Source: Actibacterium lipolyticum
GTDB taxonomy: Bacteria; Pseudomonadota; Alphaproteobacteria; Rhodobacterales; Rhodobacteraceae
Direction: 5' to 3'
NCBI RefSeq assembly: GCF_900184935.1
Contig: NZ_FXYE01000002.1
Coordinates: forward strand, 1,116,001 to 1,180,000
DNA length: 64,000 bases
Part shown: in pieces, positions 9,020-18,329 of the stretch
Layout: each line of letters opens with the position of its first letter
Position numbering within the stretch: the stretch's first letter is position 1
The notes under the pieces: model-generated
Database searches by the model: none
The model's input: only the letters and a program-made list of their open reading frames with translations
What the model was told of the DNA's origin: nothing
Made by a program: the position numbers and the translations under genes

Positions 9020-9490
9020 ATGGAAAAGATACCGATGACCCGCGAGGGTCACACAGCACTAGATGCCGAATTGAAAACCCTAAAGTCGGTGGAACGTCCC
9101 GCCGTGATCCGGGCCATCGCCGAAGCACGTGAACATGGGGATTTGTCGGAAAACGCCGAATACCATGCCGCCCGCGAAAAACAGAGCTTCATCGAAGGTC
9201 GGGTCAAAGAACTTGAGGGCCTGCTTTCGCTTGCCGAAGTCATCGACCCCAGCAAGCTTTCCGGCGCCATCAAGTTTGGCGCGACGATCAAGTTGGTGGA
9301 TGAAGATACCGACGAAGAAAAAACGTATCAGATTGTTGGCGAACCAGAAGCCGACATCGAACGTGGCCTTCTGAACATCAAGTCGCCACTGGCACGCGCG
9401 TTGATCGGCAAAGACGAAGGCGATAGCGTCGAGGTGAAGACACCCGGCGGCGGTAAGAGCTATGAGGTTCTAAGCGTCCAATATGTCTGA
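9020..9490 (+). CDS. greA: Transcription elongation factor GreA
   Basis: 156 residues, the normal GreA length: N-terminal coiled coil with the signature [20 protein letters not shown], and a C-terminal FKBP-like domain ([16 protein letters not shown], then [12 protein letters not shown]). GreA rescues backtracked RNA polymerase by stimulating transcript cleavage. The start MEKIPMT at 9020 matches the family; an ATG three codons upstream (9011) is possible. No strong Shine-Dalgarno is visible for either. The next gene overlaps its end by 8 bp. Confidence 0.95.
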   Translation: MEKIPMTREGHTALDAELKTLKSVERPAVIRAIAEAREHGDLSENAEYHAAREKQSFIEGRVKELEGLLSLAEVIDPSKLSGAIKFGATIKLVDEDTDEEKTYQIVGEPEADIERGLLNIKSPLARALIGKDEGDSVEVKTPGGGKSYEVLSVQYV

Positions 9491-10532
9491 GGCACAAGGC
9501 CGAGACCGACCCGACATGACCAAGAAGAATCAGGACCCACCGATTGACCTCGGTATTTTTGGAAAACGTGGCATGGGCGACGGCCTGACCGCGGCCGATA
9601 TCATTGCAATCGCGCTAAGTGTGCTTTGGCTGGTGGCGTCGGGCCTGTTCTTCATGATCGCGGGCACGGGCGACCCTGAAAGCGGGTTTGACCCAATCCG
9701 TTTCGCGCTGACCTTTCTTGCCATCGCAATGCCCGTGGCCCTGATCTGGGTCGGGGCATCGGCGGCGAAAAGCGCGCGCATCATGCGCGAAGAATCTGCG
9801 CGGCTGCAATCTGCGATCGATGCGATGCGCCACGCCTATATCCAGCAACAGCAGACAACCAACGTCGGCGTCCGCCCCACCGTCGAAAAGAAACTGGACG
9901 AAATCGTCGCCTCGCAGAAACAAGCGGAATCCGCGATTGCAACTTTTGCCACCTCGCGTGATCGCGACGCCCCGATGGCAAGCCCGCAGCAAGGCGCAAT
10001 CGCCAATGACGGTTCTCAGCCGTCGCTTGCTCTTGGCACCCCGGCAGAAGAGATTCAGCCGCCCCTGTCGATTTCGGATTTCATCAAGGCGTTGAACTTC
10101 CCCGAAACGGCGGAAGATCACGAAGGGTTCCGCGCGCTGCGTCGTGCGCTACAAGACCGCACTGCGGCGAAACTTGTTCGGTCGGCTCAGGACGTTCTGA
10201 CGCTTCTTAGCCAAGATGGCATCTATATGGATGACCTGCGCCCCGACCGTGCCCGCCCTGAAATCTGGCGCCGTTTCGCCCAAGGTGAACGTGGCGCGAC
10301 CGTGGCTGGCCTTGGTGGGGTGCGCGACCGGTCCTGTCTTGCACTAACGGCGGGCCGTATGCGCCAAGATCCGATTTTCCGGGATGCGGCGCACCATTTC
10401 TTGCGCCAGTTCGACCATACGTTCAGCGACTTCGATAAGGTCGCGACAGATCAAGAGATTAACGATCTGGCAGAAACCCGCACCGCGCGGGCATTTATGC
10501 TGTTGGGGCGTGTTTCGGGAACCTTCGACTAA
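9483..10532 (+). CDS. Conserved membrane protein of unknown function
   Basis: 349 residues. A short N-terminal cytoplasmic stretch is followed by two membrane segments (around residues 38-62 and 76-96), a helical coiled-coil-like region ([19 protein letters not shown]), a low-complexity linker, and a soluble C-terminal domain of about 170 residues with no motif I recognise. It overlaps greA by 8 bp, so it is probably co-expressed. Similar greA-linked proteins occur in Rhodobacterales, but I know no function for them. Confidence 0.75.
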   Translation: MSEAQGRDRPDMTKKNQDPPIDLGIFGKRGMGDGLTAADIIAIALSVLWLVASGLFFMIAGTGDPESGFDPIRFALTFLAIAMPVALIWVGASAAKSARIMREESARLQSAIDAMRHAYIQQQQTTNVGVRPTVEKKLDEIVASQKQAESAIATFATSRDRDAPMASPQQGAIANDGSQPSLALGTPAEEIQPPLSISDFIKALNFPETAEDHEGFRALRRALQDRTAAKLVRSAQDVLTLLSQDGIYMDDLRPDRARPEIWRRFAQGERGATVAGLGGVRDRSCLALTAGRMRQDPIFRDAAHHFLRQFDHTFSDFDKVATDQEINDLAETRTARAFMLLGRVSGTFD

Positions 10533-10617
10533 CCCACTTGCACCTCGTGTTGGGAATGATAGCTTCTGGCAGACGTAGGGCCGCTGCTTCGGGGCCTTCG
10601 TAGTCCAGAGGCACCCA

Positions 10618-11334
10618 ATGACATCACCAAACTCCAGATCAGCTTTTTGGCTGGGCGTTCGCCACGGCGCTCCGTTTTTATTTGTGGTCATACCGTTCGC
10701 GGTATTGTTCGGCGTTGTCGCGACCGAAGCCGGGTTTAACCTTGCACAAGTCATGGGTTTTTCGGTGCTGGTTATTGCAGGCGCTTCGCAATTCGCGGCG
10801 ATTCAATTGATCACCGAAAACGCGCCCACAGCGGTTATTCTGGCAACAGCTTTGGCCGTGAACCTGCGAATGGCGATGTATTCCGCATCGCTGACCCCGC
10901 ACCTGGGTGCCGCGCCTTTGTGGCAGCGCGCATTGATGGCCTATTTTCTGGTCGACCAGTCCTATGCCGTTGGTGTCGCGCGTTTCGAAAAACATCCCGA
11001 AATGTCGCGCGCCCAAAAGACCGCGTATTTCTTTGGCGTGATCCTTCCGATCTGTCCGATGTGGTATTTGATGACCTATGCCGGTGCGGTGATGGGCCAA
11101 GAAATTCCGCCGGAATACGCGCTGGATTTCGCGGTTCCGATCACCTTCCTTGCGCTGATCGCCCCGGCCCTGCGCACGCTGGCCCATGTCGCCGCCGCGC
11201 TGGTGTCGGTTGCCGTCGCCTTGGCGTTGGCTTTCCTTCCCTACAACGGCGGGCTGATGATCGCCTCGATCGCGGCGATGATGGCAGGCGCACAAGTTGA
11301 ACTTTGGCTGAAAAGGCAAAACCGATGGACATGA
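10618..11334 (+). CDS. azlC: AzlC-family branched-chain amino-acid exporter large subunit
   Basis: 238 residues with five to seven membrane segments. The N-terminal GVRHGAPFLFVVIPFAVLFG and the internal NLRMAMYSASLTPHLG are AzlC signatures. With the small AzlD partner it forms an exporter of branched-chain amino acids and analogues in the inner membrane. The downstream gene starts inside its last codons, which fits a fixed-ratio two-subunit complex. Confidence 0.9.
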   Translation: MTSPNSRSAFWLGVRHGAPFLFVVIPFAVLFGVVATEAGFNLAQVMGFSVLVIAGASQFAAIQLITENAPTAVILATALAVNLRMAMYSASLTPHLGAAPLWQRALMAYFLVDQSYAVGVARFEKHPEMSRAQKTAYFFGVILPICPMWYLMTYAGAVMGQEIPPEYALDFAVPITFLALIAPALRTLAHVAAALVSVAVALALAFLPYNGGLMIASIAAMMAGAQVELWLKRQNRWT

Positions 11335-11654
11335 GCAGCACCCAGATTTGGACGATCATTGCCTTGCTTGGCATTGGGACCTTCCTGATCCGGTTTTCCT
11401 TTCTGGGAATCATCGGCGACCGAGAACTGCCAGAATGGGTGCTGCGGCACCTGCGCTACACGCCGGTATCAGTGTTGCCTGCGCTGATCGCGCCACTGGT
11501 GCTGTGGCCAGAAGCGACAGGCGGCCAGCCCGATCTTGCGCGCATCCTTGCAGCGGCAGTAACGCTTTTGCTGGGTGTGACGACTAAGAATGTTTTGGCG
11601 GCGATTTTTGGCGGCGCGGGCACGCTCTACCTTGGGCTTTACCTGCTAGGCTGA
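11325..11654 (+). CDS. azlD: AzlD-domain small subunit of the amino-acid exporter
   Basis: 109 residues with four membrane segments; the motif GTFLIRFSFLGIIGDRELPE near the start and the later LRYTPVSVLPAL are typical of AzlD. It pairs with AzlC encoded just upstream. Two start codons, ATG at 11325 and at 11331, both overlap the azlC stop. Its 3' end overlaps the convergent lipoprotein gene by 16 bp, an unusually long tail-to-tail overlap. Confidence 0.9.
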   Translation: MDMSSTQIWTIIALLGIGTFLIRFSFLGIIGDRELPEWVLRHLRYTPVSVLPALIAPLVLWPEATGGQPDLARILAAAVTLLLGVTTKNVLAAIFGGAGTLYLGLYLLG

Positions 11655-12262
11655 GACGCCGCAGAGGCCGACTGCTGACTTGATAGCAGCGCGCTATTAT
11701 CGTCGGAATCTTCATCGTAATAGACTTTGGTTTCGACGCCGGGCAGTTCGCCAAATGATTTCATGATCCGCCCCGGGAACATGCCGCCACCCACAGATTG
11801 GAAACCGGGTAGTTTGCTGAAGATACGCGTCGTGGCGTTTGCGCAGAACGCCTTTGGAACGGCGCCGTTTGCTTCGACCAGTTGCAAGGCTTGTTCTGCA
11901 ACGTCGGGTGTGACCACCACGGTCTGCGTAACAACCCGATAGGTTTCGCGTGCGTGATAATCGATGAAGAATTTCAGCATGGTCGGCGTGATGCCGTAAT
12001 GCACATCGTGACGTTCGGGCGCGGTACGGTGCCACCACGTGCCGGCAGGGTCGAAAATCACCCGCTGGCTTGCATTGATCATGATCGCGCTATGCGCGCC
12101 TTCGTTCGACCGGTTGTTGACCATCGTGAACAACGTGATCGAAGTGGGACCAGCCGGGCGATAAGCCGCCGCGCGCACAGCCTCTTCTGGGGCCCAGACA
12201 GAATCCGCACCACAACCAGCCAGAAACAGCGAAGCAAAAACGCCAAGCAGAACGCCGCGCAT
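11639..12262 (-). CDS. Lipoprotein, possible permuted papain-fold (NlpC/P60- or YaeF-like) protein
   Basis: 207 residues from the ATG at 12262. The signal peptide ends in a lipobox (LFLAGC, lipidated Cys17). The mature part has a His in GAHSAIM (His57), a strand-like RVIFDPAGTW, and a later Cys in AFCANATTRIF (Cys140), an order (His first, Cys later) like circularly permuted NlpC/P60 or YaeF/LRAT-type cysteine hydrolases. That assignment is my inference from motif order; the family is otherwise unknown to me. The tail is rich in Ser/Gln. It lies downstream of a terminator after the cytochrome oxidase subunit gene. Confidence 0.7.
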   Translation of the reverse strand: MRGVLLGVFASLFLAGCGADSVWAPEEAVRAAAYRPAGPTSITLFTMVNNRSNEGAHSAIMINASQRVIFDPAGTWWHRTAPERHDVHYGITPTMLKFFIDYHARETYRVVTQTVVVTPDVAEQALQLVEANGAVPKAFCANATTRIFSKLPGFQSVGGGMFPGRIMKSFGELPGVETKVYYDEDSDDNSALLSSQQSASAASQPSR

Positions 12263-12281
12263 ACAAAACCACCTAAGAAAA

Positions 12282-12300
12282 AGGCGGGAAGACCCCGCCT
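12282..12300 (-). terminator. Rho-independent terminator after aa3 oxidase subunit IV
   Basis: A 7-bp perfect stem (AGGCGGG/CCCGCCT) with a 5-base loop, followed on the minus strand by TTTTTCTT. It sits between the small oxidase subunit gene and the lipoprotein gene. Confidence 0.8.
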
Positions 12301-12308
12301 TGCGCAAA

Positions 12309-12443
12309 TCAGCCGTTAACCAGACCGATGAAGATCAGCAATGCGATGGAGAAGACTGCCGTAGCAATCGAAAAGCGGATAAAACCCTCAAAGGTTTTTT
12401 CCTGCGTGGTGATATCCATCGAGCCGTGCTTATGCTCTGCCAT
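12309..12443 (-). CDS. aa3-type cytochrome c oxidase subunit IV
   Basis: A 44-residue protein (MAEHKHGSMDITTQEKTFEG, then one membrane helix ending LLIFIGLVNG). This short His-rich N-terminus, the QEKTF motif and the single helix match the bacterial aa3 oxidase subunit IV family (Pfam COX_aa3_subunit IV), a small accessory polypeptide of the terminal oxidase in Paracoccus and Rhodobacter. The ATG has AGGAAC upstream. It lies alone, away from the catalytic subunits, as is common in this group. Confidence 0.88.
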   Translation of the reverse strand: MAEHKHGSMDITTQEKTFEGFIRFSIATAVFSIALLIFIGLVNG

Positions 12444-12520
12444 GGGGGTTCCTTTCCCTGTTCGTGCGAAGTTCAGATAGCTGATTTGGAAATCGCTGTC
12501 ACGACCCAGATCGCCGCAGC

Positions 12521-12982
12521 TTACTCATCCTGTTCCAAATCCTCGGCCAAGCGGAACCCGATGCGACGCGCGACGGGGGTTTCCTCTAGCTTGGGCAAGG
12601 CCCGTAGCATGACGTTCAACTGGCTAACGTGCTGCACCAATTGCGTGCGCATACCCGATTCATCAGAGCCATAGAACGTAATGATATCAGGGTCGAAATA
12701 GCCAACGCCTTCGATACGAAGCACGCCAGCATTCCCGCCGGTCATGCCAATGGCGATCTCTTGTTCTGAATCCAGCTGCTCTTCGAAGTTCTGGATATAC
12801 AGGATTAGCCGCTCATAGGCCCATTCGGCCGCGCTTTTCTTATCGACGGGTTTACGCACCACCGAATCAGGAAGCGGCTTTTGTTCGGGCGATGCCGGGG
12901 CATTTGGGTCGGAATGTACGACACGTGCGATGCGGGGCGCACCCACGCCTGTTGGTTTTTCGGCCTGTTGATCGTCAGTCAC
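12521..12982 (-). CDS. DUF6173-family protein
   Basis: 153 residues: a proline-rich, probably disordered N-terminal third, then a compact domain with AAEWAYERLILYIQNFE and the sequence EIAIGMTGGNAGVLRIEGV, ending in a coiled and acidic tail. This matches the small alphaproteobacterial DUF6173 family, function unknown. There is no signal peptide, so it is likely cytoplasmic. Its start overlaps the end of the MBL hydrolase gene by 8 bp, placing it third in the acyl-CoA dehydrogenase operon. Confidence 0.75.
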   Translation of the reverse strand: MTDDQQAEKPTGVGAPRIARVVHSDPNAPASPEQKPLPDSVVRKPVDKKSAAEWAYERLILYIQNFEEQLDSEQEIAIGMTGGNAGVLRIEGVGYFDPDIITFYGSDESGMRTQLVQHVSQLNVMLRALPKLEETPVARRIGFRLAEDLEQDE

Positions 12983-14030
12983 CTGCTACCTCTTTCACCT
13001 GAAACAACCATTCATCATTCTCACCGCGCCAACGGTTAACGCGGCCCAGATGATATAGGTGATTGAGATGGCCGATAGACTCGACCAGAGCAAGGCCATA
13101 TTCGCCGCCAGAAATCTCTCGTTTGAACAGGGGCATAAAGCAGCTTCCTGCCGATTGCGGCGTTTCAAGGTGCTTAAGCAGACGGGTCAGCGCGCTGTGG
13201 TGGTTGGTGATCAGTTGGTTCAAACGGGTCGGCAGGCCGGTGTAGGGCAGTTTGTGCCCCGGCAAGACAAGCTGTTCACCATCGGCAAAGGGGATGAACC
13301 CTTCGCAGCTGTCCAACCACTCGCCCACGGGGTCGGCATCTGGTTCTGTCGCGTAGACCCCAAGGTTCGGAGAGATGGAGGGCAACAACTGATCCCCGCC
13401 AAGGACAAGGTTGTCATCACGGCTCCAGAACGTGGCATGTTCGGGCGCGTGGCCGTGGCCGATGCGCACATCCCAATCCCGTCCGCCAAAATGCACGACA
13501 TCGCCCTGCTTCACGCGGGTAAAGCCCAGCGGCATTGGGGCAACGACATCGGCAAAGTTGAAGGGCCGTTCCGACACGCGGCCTTGGTAAACAGCAGGGT
13601 CCATCCCGGCCCCGCGCCAAAACGCCAACGTTTCTTCGGTGTGATGTTCTTCGACCTCGAACACCTTCATACGGGCCATCAGCCACGCGGTGCGGGTTGT
13701 CATCAGTTCAGCGCCGTGTTCGGACTGAAACCAGCCAGCCAGCCCCACGTGATCGGGGTGATGATGGGTGACAACAACCCGGTTTACTGGCCTGCCACCC
13801 AACGGCCCATCAAGGCATTTCTGCCAGATTGCCTTGCTGCTTTTTGAACAAAACCCGGTATCGACGATGGTCCATCCGTCGCCATCGTCCAGCGCAAAGA
13901 TGTTCACGTGGTCCAGCTTCATCGGCAGCGGAAGACGCAGCCAAAGAACGCCGGGGGCCACTTCGATGGCTTCACCCTCTGCTGGCGGTTCGCTCCAGGG
14001 ATAGCGAATAGCAGAGGGCGTGCCGTCCAT
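12975..14030 (-). CDS. MBL-fold metallo-hydrolase
   Basis: 351 residues with the metallo-beta-lactamase signature VVTHHHPDHVGLAGW (HxHxDH) near residue 83, further metal ligands in HGHAPEHATF and LPGHKLPYTG, and a C-terminal helical extension typical of hydrolases acting on thioesters or similar. Its ATG overlaps the stop of the acyl-CoA dehydrogenase gene (TAATG). This suggests a role with acyl-CoA or a related ester, but the substrate is unknown. Confidence 0.88.
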   Translation of the reverse strand: MDGTPSAIRYPWSEPPAEGEAIEVAPGVLWLRLPLPMKLDHVNIFALDDGDGWTIVDTGFCSKSSKAIWQKCLDGPLGGRPVNRVVVTHHHPDHVGLAGWFQSEHGAELMTTRTAWLMARMKVFEVEEHHTEETLAFWRGAGMDPAVYQGRVSERPFNFADVVAPMPLGFTRVKQGDVVHFGGRDWDVRIGHGHAPEHATFWSRDDNLVLGGDQLLPSISPNLGVYATEPDADPVGEWLDSCEGFIPFADGEQLVLPGHKLPYTGLPTRLNQLITNHHSALTRLLKHLETPQSAGSCFMPLFKREISGGEYGLALVESIGHLNHLYHLGRVNRWRGENDEWLFQVKEVAGD

Positions 14031-15745
14031 TACGCCACCAGATCTTCGGGTGACAGCGCATACAGCCCTTCAGCCCCTTCGCGGGCATGGGCGAACAATG
14101 CGTTATGCTCTGGCAGGATCCGCTTGATAAAGAACCGCGCCAGCGCCGTACGTGGGCCATCTGCCCCTTCGGCAACTGCGGCCTTCAGGTGGAAATGCGC
14201 ACCCAGCGCCAAGGCAAAGCCGCGCAGATATGGCACCGCACCGGCAAAACGGTCGTTCATGTCCTGCGCGACCATCCATTCGGTGGTTTCGCGCAGATCC
14301 TCGGCCGCACCCCACACGTCTTCGGCCAGTTCTGGCAACGAACCACGCGCGGCTTCGGCCGCGGTTTCAATTTCTTCGGACAGGCGGAAGGCAGCTTCGC
14401 CACCGTCCATCATTTTGCGCGCCACAAGGTCCATGGCCTGAATGCCGTTGGTGCCTTCGTAAATCGCCGTCACGCGCACATCACGCAGGTATTGCGCTGC
14501 GCCGGTTTCTTCGATGAACCCCATGCCGCCATGCACCTGAATGCCCATGGACGACACGTTGATGCCGGTGTCCGTTCCATATGCCTTGGCGATTGGGGTC
14601 AACAGCGCCGCGCGCGCCTGATGATCAGCGTCGCCCGTTGCACGCGCCAAATCAATCGACGCCGCACAGGCAAGAGAGATTGCACGAGCGGCAAATACCT
14701 CTGCCTTCATCGTCGCCAGCATCCGGCGGACATCGGCATGATCCACAATCGTGCCAGCACCGTCACCAACCGGTGTTTTGCTTTGCTTGCGGTCCATCGC
14801 ATAGGAAACAGCCTGCTGATACGCGCCTTCGGCGGCACCAATGCCTTGAACGCCAACACCCAGCCGTGCGTTGTTCATCATCGTGAACATCGCGGCCATG
14901 CCCTTATGCTCTTCGCCAACAAGCCAGCCTTTGGCACCGTCAAACTGCATCACTGCAGTGGGGGAGCCGTGAAGGCCCATCTTATGCTCAAGGCTAACCA
15001 CCTTCAGCGTGTTCGCCACGCCGGGGTTGCCGTTTTCATCTGGAATGAACTTGGGCACCATGAACAGGCTGATACCACGCGTCCCTGCCGCACCATCGGG
15101 AAGGCGCGCCAACACCAGATGGCAGGTGTTGGTGTTCATGTCGCTATCACCCCAAGAGATGAATATCTTTTGGCCAGTCACGGCATAGGTGCCATCGCCA
15201 TTCGGTTCTGCCTTGGACGACAGCGCGCCGACATCTGTACCGGCATGAGGCTCGGTCAGGTTCATTGTGCCGTTCCATTCGCCCGAAATCAGCTTGGGCA
15301 GGTACAGCGCCTTCATTTCATCACTTGCATGATGTTCCAGCGCTTCGATCTGACCCATGGTCAGCAGCGGGTTCAACTGCAACGACAAGCACGCCGCGCT
15401 CATCATTTCGTTGACGGCGGTGGTCACGGTGATCGGCAGACCCATGCCGCCATGTTCAACATCGGCCGACATGCCAACCCAGCCGCCTTCGGCAATTTGT
15501 TGATAGGCTTCGGAAAAACCGGGGGAACTGCGCACAACGCCATTCTCAAGAACTGCTGGGTGCAAATCGCCGTTGCGCTGAACAGGTGCCATCACCTCTT
15601 CGCACAGTTTACCGGCCTCGATCAGAATCGCATCCGTCACATCGCGCGAGGCTTCGGCAAAAAGGTCGGTTTTCGTGACTTGTTCAAGATCGACAACATG
15701 GTCAAAAATGAACTGAAAATCGCTTACCGGGGCGCGATATGGCAT
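14030..15745 (-). CDS. Acyl-CoA dehydrogenase with extended C-terminus (DmdC-like)
   Basis: 571 residues, larger than ordinary acyl-CoA dehydrogenases (about 380). Visible motifs are GTMNLTEPHAGTDVGAL, a flavin and substrate region; GQKIFISWGD; and the C-terminal-half GIQVHGGMGFIEETGAAQY and YEGTNGIQAMDLV. This architecture is shared with DmdC, the 3-methylmercaptopropionyl-CoA dehydrogenase of DMSP demethylation, and with long-chain relatives. Roseobacters carry several paralogs, so the substrate is not assigned. The start at 15745 has a GAGGG site upstream. Electrons would pass via ETF to the ETF-QO encoded at 7-9 kb. Confidence 0.88.
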   Translation of the reverse strand: MPYRAPVSDFQFIFDHVVDLEQVTKTDLFAEASRDVTDAILIEAGKLCEEVMAPVQRNGDLHPAVLENGVVRSSPGFSEAYQQIAEGGWVGMSADVEHGGMGLPITVTTAVNEMMSAACLSLQLNPLLTMGQIEALEHHASDEMKALYLPKLISGEWNGTMNLTEPHAGTDVGALSSKAEPNGDGTYAVTGQKIFISWGDSDMNTNTCHLVLARLPDGAAGTRGISLFMVPKFIPDENGNPGVANTLKVVSLEHKMGLHGSPTAVMQFDGAKGWLVGEEHKGMAAMFTMMNNARLGVGVQGIGAAEGAYQQAVSYAMDRKQSKTPVGDGAGTIVDHADVRRMLATMKAEVFAARAISLACAASIDLARATGDADHQARAALLTPIAKAYGTDTGINVSSMGIQVHGGMGFIEETGAAQYLRDVRVTAIYEGTNGIQAMDLVARKMMDGGEAAFRLSEEIETAAEAARGSLPELAEDVWGAAEDLRETTEWMVAQDMNDRFAGAVPYLRGFALALGAHFHLKAAVAEGADGPRTALARFFIKRILPEHNALFAHAREGAEGLYALSPEDLVA

Positions 15746-15861
15746 TGGGGTCCCTCTCTCAGTCGCGCCTTGTGAATAACAAAGCACAGCAGTATGTCAG
15801 CAGAATTGTTGGCCAAAGCCTACTGTGCAGAGCCACACCATCAAGGCAGACGCAGCGTCAC

Positions 15862-16827
15862 ATGAGCAGTGCAGTCCCCACCGTCACCCTAACACCCGAC
15901 CACGCGGGGCTTTCCCGCGCGGCAGAATTTCTGACGGATGGTGCCCTTGTGGCCTTCCCGACAGAGACCGTTTACGGCCTTGGCGCGGATGCGCGCAACG
16001 ACACCGCAGTCGCCCGAATATTCGAAGCAAAGGGCAGACCGCGGTTCAATCCGCTGATCGTTCACCTACCGAACATGGATGTTGCACGCACAATCGCTGA
16101 CTTCCCCGAACTTGCCGAACGGCTGGCCGATGCGTTTTGGCCCGGGCCGCTGACGCTTGTCGTGCCACTTCGGCCCGATTCTGGGCTGTCGCCATTGGTG
16201 ACGGCAGGCAATGACACTGTGGCCCTTAGGGTGCCCGAACATCCCGTTGCGCACGATCTTCTGACCACCTTTGCTGGTCCTGTCGCGGCCCCGTCTGCAA
16301 ACCCATCGGGCAAAGTCAGCCCGACACGGGCGGAACATGTTCTGGAAGGTCTGACAGGCCGCATCGAAGCCGTCGTTGATGGTGGCGCATGCGGAGTTGG
16401 CGTGGAATCGACAATCATTGGGTTCGACGGCGGGCCAACGCTGTTACGTCCCGGTGGCCTTCCGACCGAGGTGATCGAGGAGTGCATCGGTCAGCCCTTG
16501 GCCGCACGTGGCGAAAACGCAGGCATCAACGCGCCGGGGCAGCTGACATCACATTACGCGCCCGGTGCGCCTGTACGCCTGAATGCCACCGCGCCCGATG
16601 TCGATGAGGTTTGGCTTGGCTTCGGCCCAGATTGCAAAGACGCAGCCCTGAACTTATCACCCACTGGTGATCTGGTAGAGGCAGCCGCCAATCTGTTTCA
16701 TCACTTGCGGGCGATTGATGCGCTGGCGAACACTGGGCAGGTCATAGCAATCGCACCGGTCCCCGAACACGGGCTTGGCCGCGCCATCAACGACCGTTTG
16801 CGCCGCGCCGCTGCACCACGTTCCTAA
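15862..16827 (+). CDS. L-threonylcarbamoyladenylate synthase (Sua5 type)
   Basis: 321 residues: an N-terminal YrdC domain ([15 protein letters not shown], then [13 protein letters not shown]) followed by the C-terminal Sua5 domain that separates Sua5 from the shorter TsaC. It makes threonylcarbamoyl-AMP for the universal t6A37 modification of ANN-decoding tRNAs. The ATG at 15862 ([17 protein letters not shown]) is preferred; longer in-frame starts overlap the divergent dehydrogenase gene. Its stop shares a 4-base CTAA with the convergent yqgE gene. Confidence 0.92.
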   Translation: MSSAVPTVTLTPDHAGLSRAAEFLTDGALVAFPTETVYGLGADARNDTAVARIFEAKGRPRFNPLIVHLPNMDVARTIADFPELAERLADAFWPGPLTLVVPLRPDSGLSPLVTAGNDTVALRVPEHPVAHDLLTTFAGPVAAPSANPSGKVSPTRAEHVLEGLTGRIEAVVDGGACGVGVESTIIGFDGGPTLLRPGGLPTEVIEECIGQPLAARGENAGINAPGQLTSHYAPGAPVRLNATAPDVDEVWLGFGPDCKDAALNLSPTGDLVEAAANLFHHLRAIDALANTGQVIAIAPVPEHGLGRAINDRLRRAAAPRS

Positions 16828-17378
16828 GCGCGCCCAGCCTCGGCAGACAGGGTTAGCGGGTCCACCCCAAGCACCTGCAACGCCCGCGCCCATTTAGAGC
16901 CGTCATCGGCATCAAAAACGATGTCAGGGTTGGCGTCACACGTAAGCCAGCCGTTTTGAAGGATCTCTCCCTCCAACTGGCCGGGCCCCCACCCGGCATA
17001 GCCAAGGGCAAGGATCGCCCGTTCTGGCCCGCTGCCACGGGTCATTTTTTCAAGGATATCCAGCGTCGCTGTCAGCCCGAACTGATCATCAACTTTCAAG
17101 GTCGGGGATTGGTTCGACCGGTAATCGCGCGAATGCAGCACAAACCCGCGGCCATGTTCAACAGGCCCGCCAAAATGCACCCGAATATCGCGCCCCGGCC
17201 CTTTGGGGATGCTTAGCTGTTCCAACAAATCGGAAAAGCGCAATTCGTCCGTGGGCTTGTTGATAATAAGCCCCATCGCGCCGTCATCGGAATGAGCACA
17301 CATATAAACCACGCTTTTTTCAAAGCGCGGATCGCCCATCCCGGGCATCGCAATCAGAAGTTTGCCGCTAAAGTCCAT
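16824..17378 (-). CDS. YqgE/AlgH (UPF0301) family protein
   Basis: 184 residues, the normal family length, beginning [19 protein letters not shown] with the conserved [24 protein letters not shown] and [15 protein letters not shown] blocks. The family is widespread in Proteobacteria; AlgH was named for an effect on alginate production, but its molecular role is unclear. Starts at 17378 and 17393 are both possible; no clear Shine-Dalgarno decides. Divergent from the DsbD-N-like gene and tail-to-tail with sua5. Confidence 0.9.
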   Translation of the reverse strand: MDFSGKLLIAMPGMGDPRFEKSVVYMCAHSDDGAMGLIINKPTDELRFSDLLEQLSIPKGPGRDIRVHFGGPVEHGRGFVLHSRDYRSNQSPTLKVDDQFGLTATLDILEKMTRGSGPERAILALGYAGWGPGQLEGEILQNGWLTCDANPDIVFDADDGSKWARALQVLGVDPLTLSAEAGRA

Positions 17379-17513
17379 GGTGTTTTCTTGCATATGTTTA
17401 ATGTAAGAAGTGTCGGCTGTGGGGAAAAGGGCAAGCGTGCGAAAAGACACACTCACCTTCACATCTCCCAATTGTGATTTCAGAATTTGGCCTCGCTGCT
17501 TATGTTCTGCGTC

Positions 17514-18329
17514 ATGATGAAACGTTTTCTCACCCAATTGGTGCTGGCCACAGGCCTTACGCTGCCAACGCTGTCCCCCGCTTTTGCGGGCAGCGAATAT
17601 GATGACGTCGTGACCGCCGAAATCCTTCCCGGGTGGGAAACGGACAGCGGCGCACAGATCGTTGGCTTACGCCTGATGCTTGCCCCGGGTTGGAAAACCT
17701 ATTGGCGTGCGCCGGGGGATGCGGGAATTCCGCCGCAGTTTGATTGGTCGGGGTCAAGCAACATCCGCTCGGCCACGTATCACTGGCCGCGGCCCGATGT
17801 GTTCTATCAAAACGGCATGCGTGCCATCGGTTACAAAAACGAACTCGTCCTGCCGATTGAGCTGACCCCAAGCAGCCCGGGACAGCCGATCACCATCAAT
17901 GGCAACGTTGCATTGGGCGTCTGTCTGGACATTTGCATGCCGATAGAGCTTGAACTGCGCGCGACCCTTCCTGCCCAAGCGGACCCTGCGCCGATCAACG
18001 CCGCACTGGCCCAGCGCCCGATCAGCGCCAAGTCAGCTGGCGTGGGCAAGGTGACCTGCACGGTGGAACCCATCGCCGACGGGCTGCGCCTGACCACGCG
18101 TATTTCCGTTGCGCCGATGGGCGGCAAAGAGGTTGCCGTGATTGAACTTCCTGATCCCAGCATTTGGATCGCCGAGGCGAACGTAACCCGCGAAGGTCGG
18201 GATCTGGTTGCCGTAACAGAAATGGTTCCCGAAAACGCGGCCCCCTTCGCGCTGGACCGTTCAAAAGTTCGCGTGACCCTTTTGTCAGGCAAGAAGGCGA
18301 TTGATATTCAGGGCTGCACTGGCAGCTAA
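17514..18329 (+). CDS. Periplasmic DsbD-N/DsbC-like thiol domain protein
   Basis: 271 residues: a signal peptide ([17 protein letters not shown]) followed by a domain like the N-terminal interchange domain of DsbD, with a CxxxC pair in GVCLDICMP near residue 140. Such proteins usually move reducing equivalents in the periplasm or cytochrome maturation. Here the transmembrane and thioredoxin parts of DsbD are absent. Adjacent ATGs at 17514 and 17517 are possible starts. The stop shares CTAA with the convergent RND pump gene. Confidence 0.82.
   Translation: MMKRFLTQLVLATGLTLPTLSPAFAGSEYDDVVTAEILPGWETDSGAQIVGLRLMLAPGWKTYWRAPGDAGIPPQFDWSGSSNIRSATYHWPRPDVFYQNGMRAIGYKNELVLPIELTPSSPGQPITINGNVALGVCLDICMPIELELRATLPAQADPAPINAALAQRPISAKSAGVGKVTCTVEPIADGLRLTTRISVAPMGGKEVAVIELPDPSIWIAEANVTREGRDLVAVTEMVPENAAPFALDRSKVRVTLLSGKKAIDIQGCTGS

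Noticed and set aside
14087-15775. A 562-codon open frame antisense to the acyl-CoA dehydrogenase gene
   Set aside because: Its translation is low-complexity, rich in His/Arg/Gln and without domains. The opposite strand carries a complete enzyme, and long antisense frames are expected in GC-rich coding DNA. The same holds for the antisense frames at 7763-8818 and 21131-22147.
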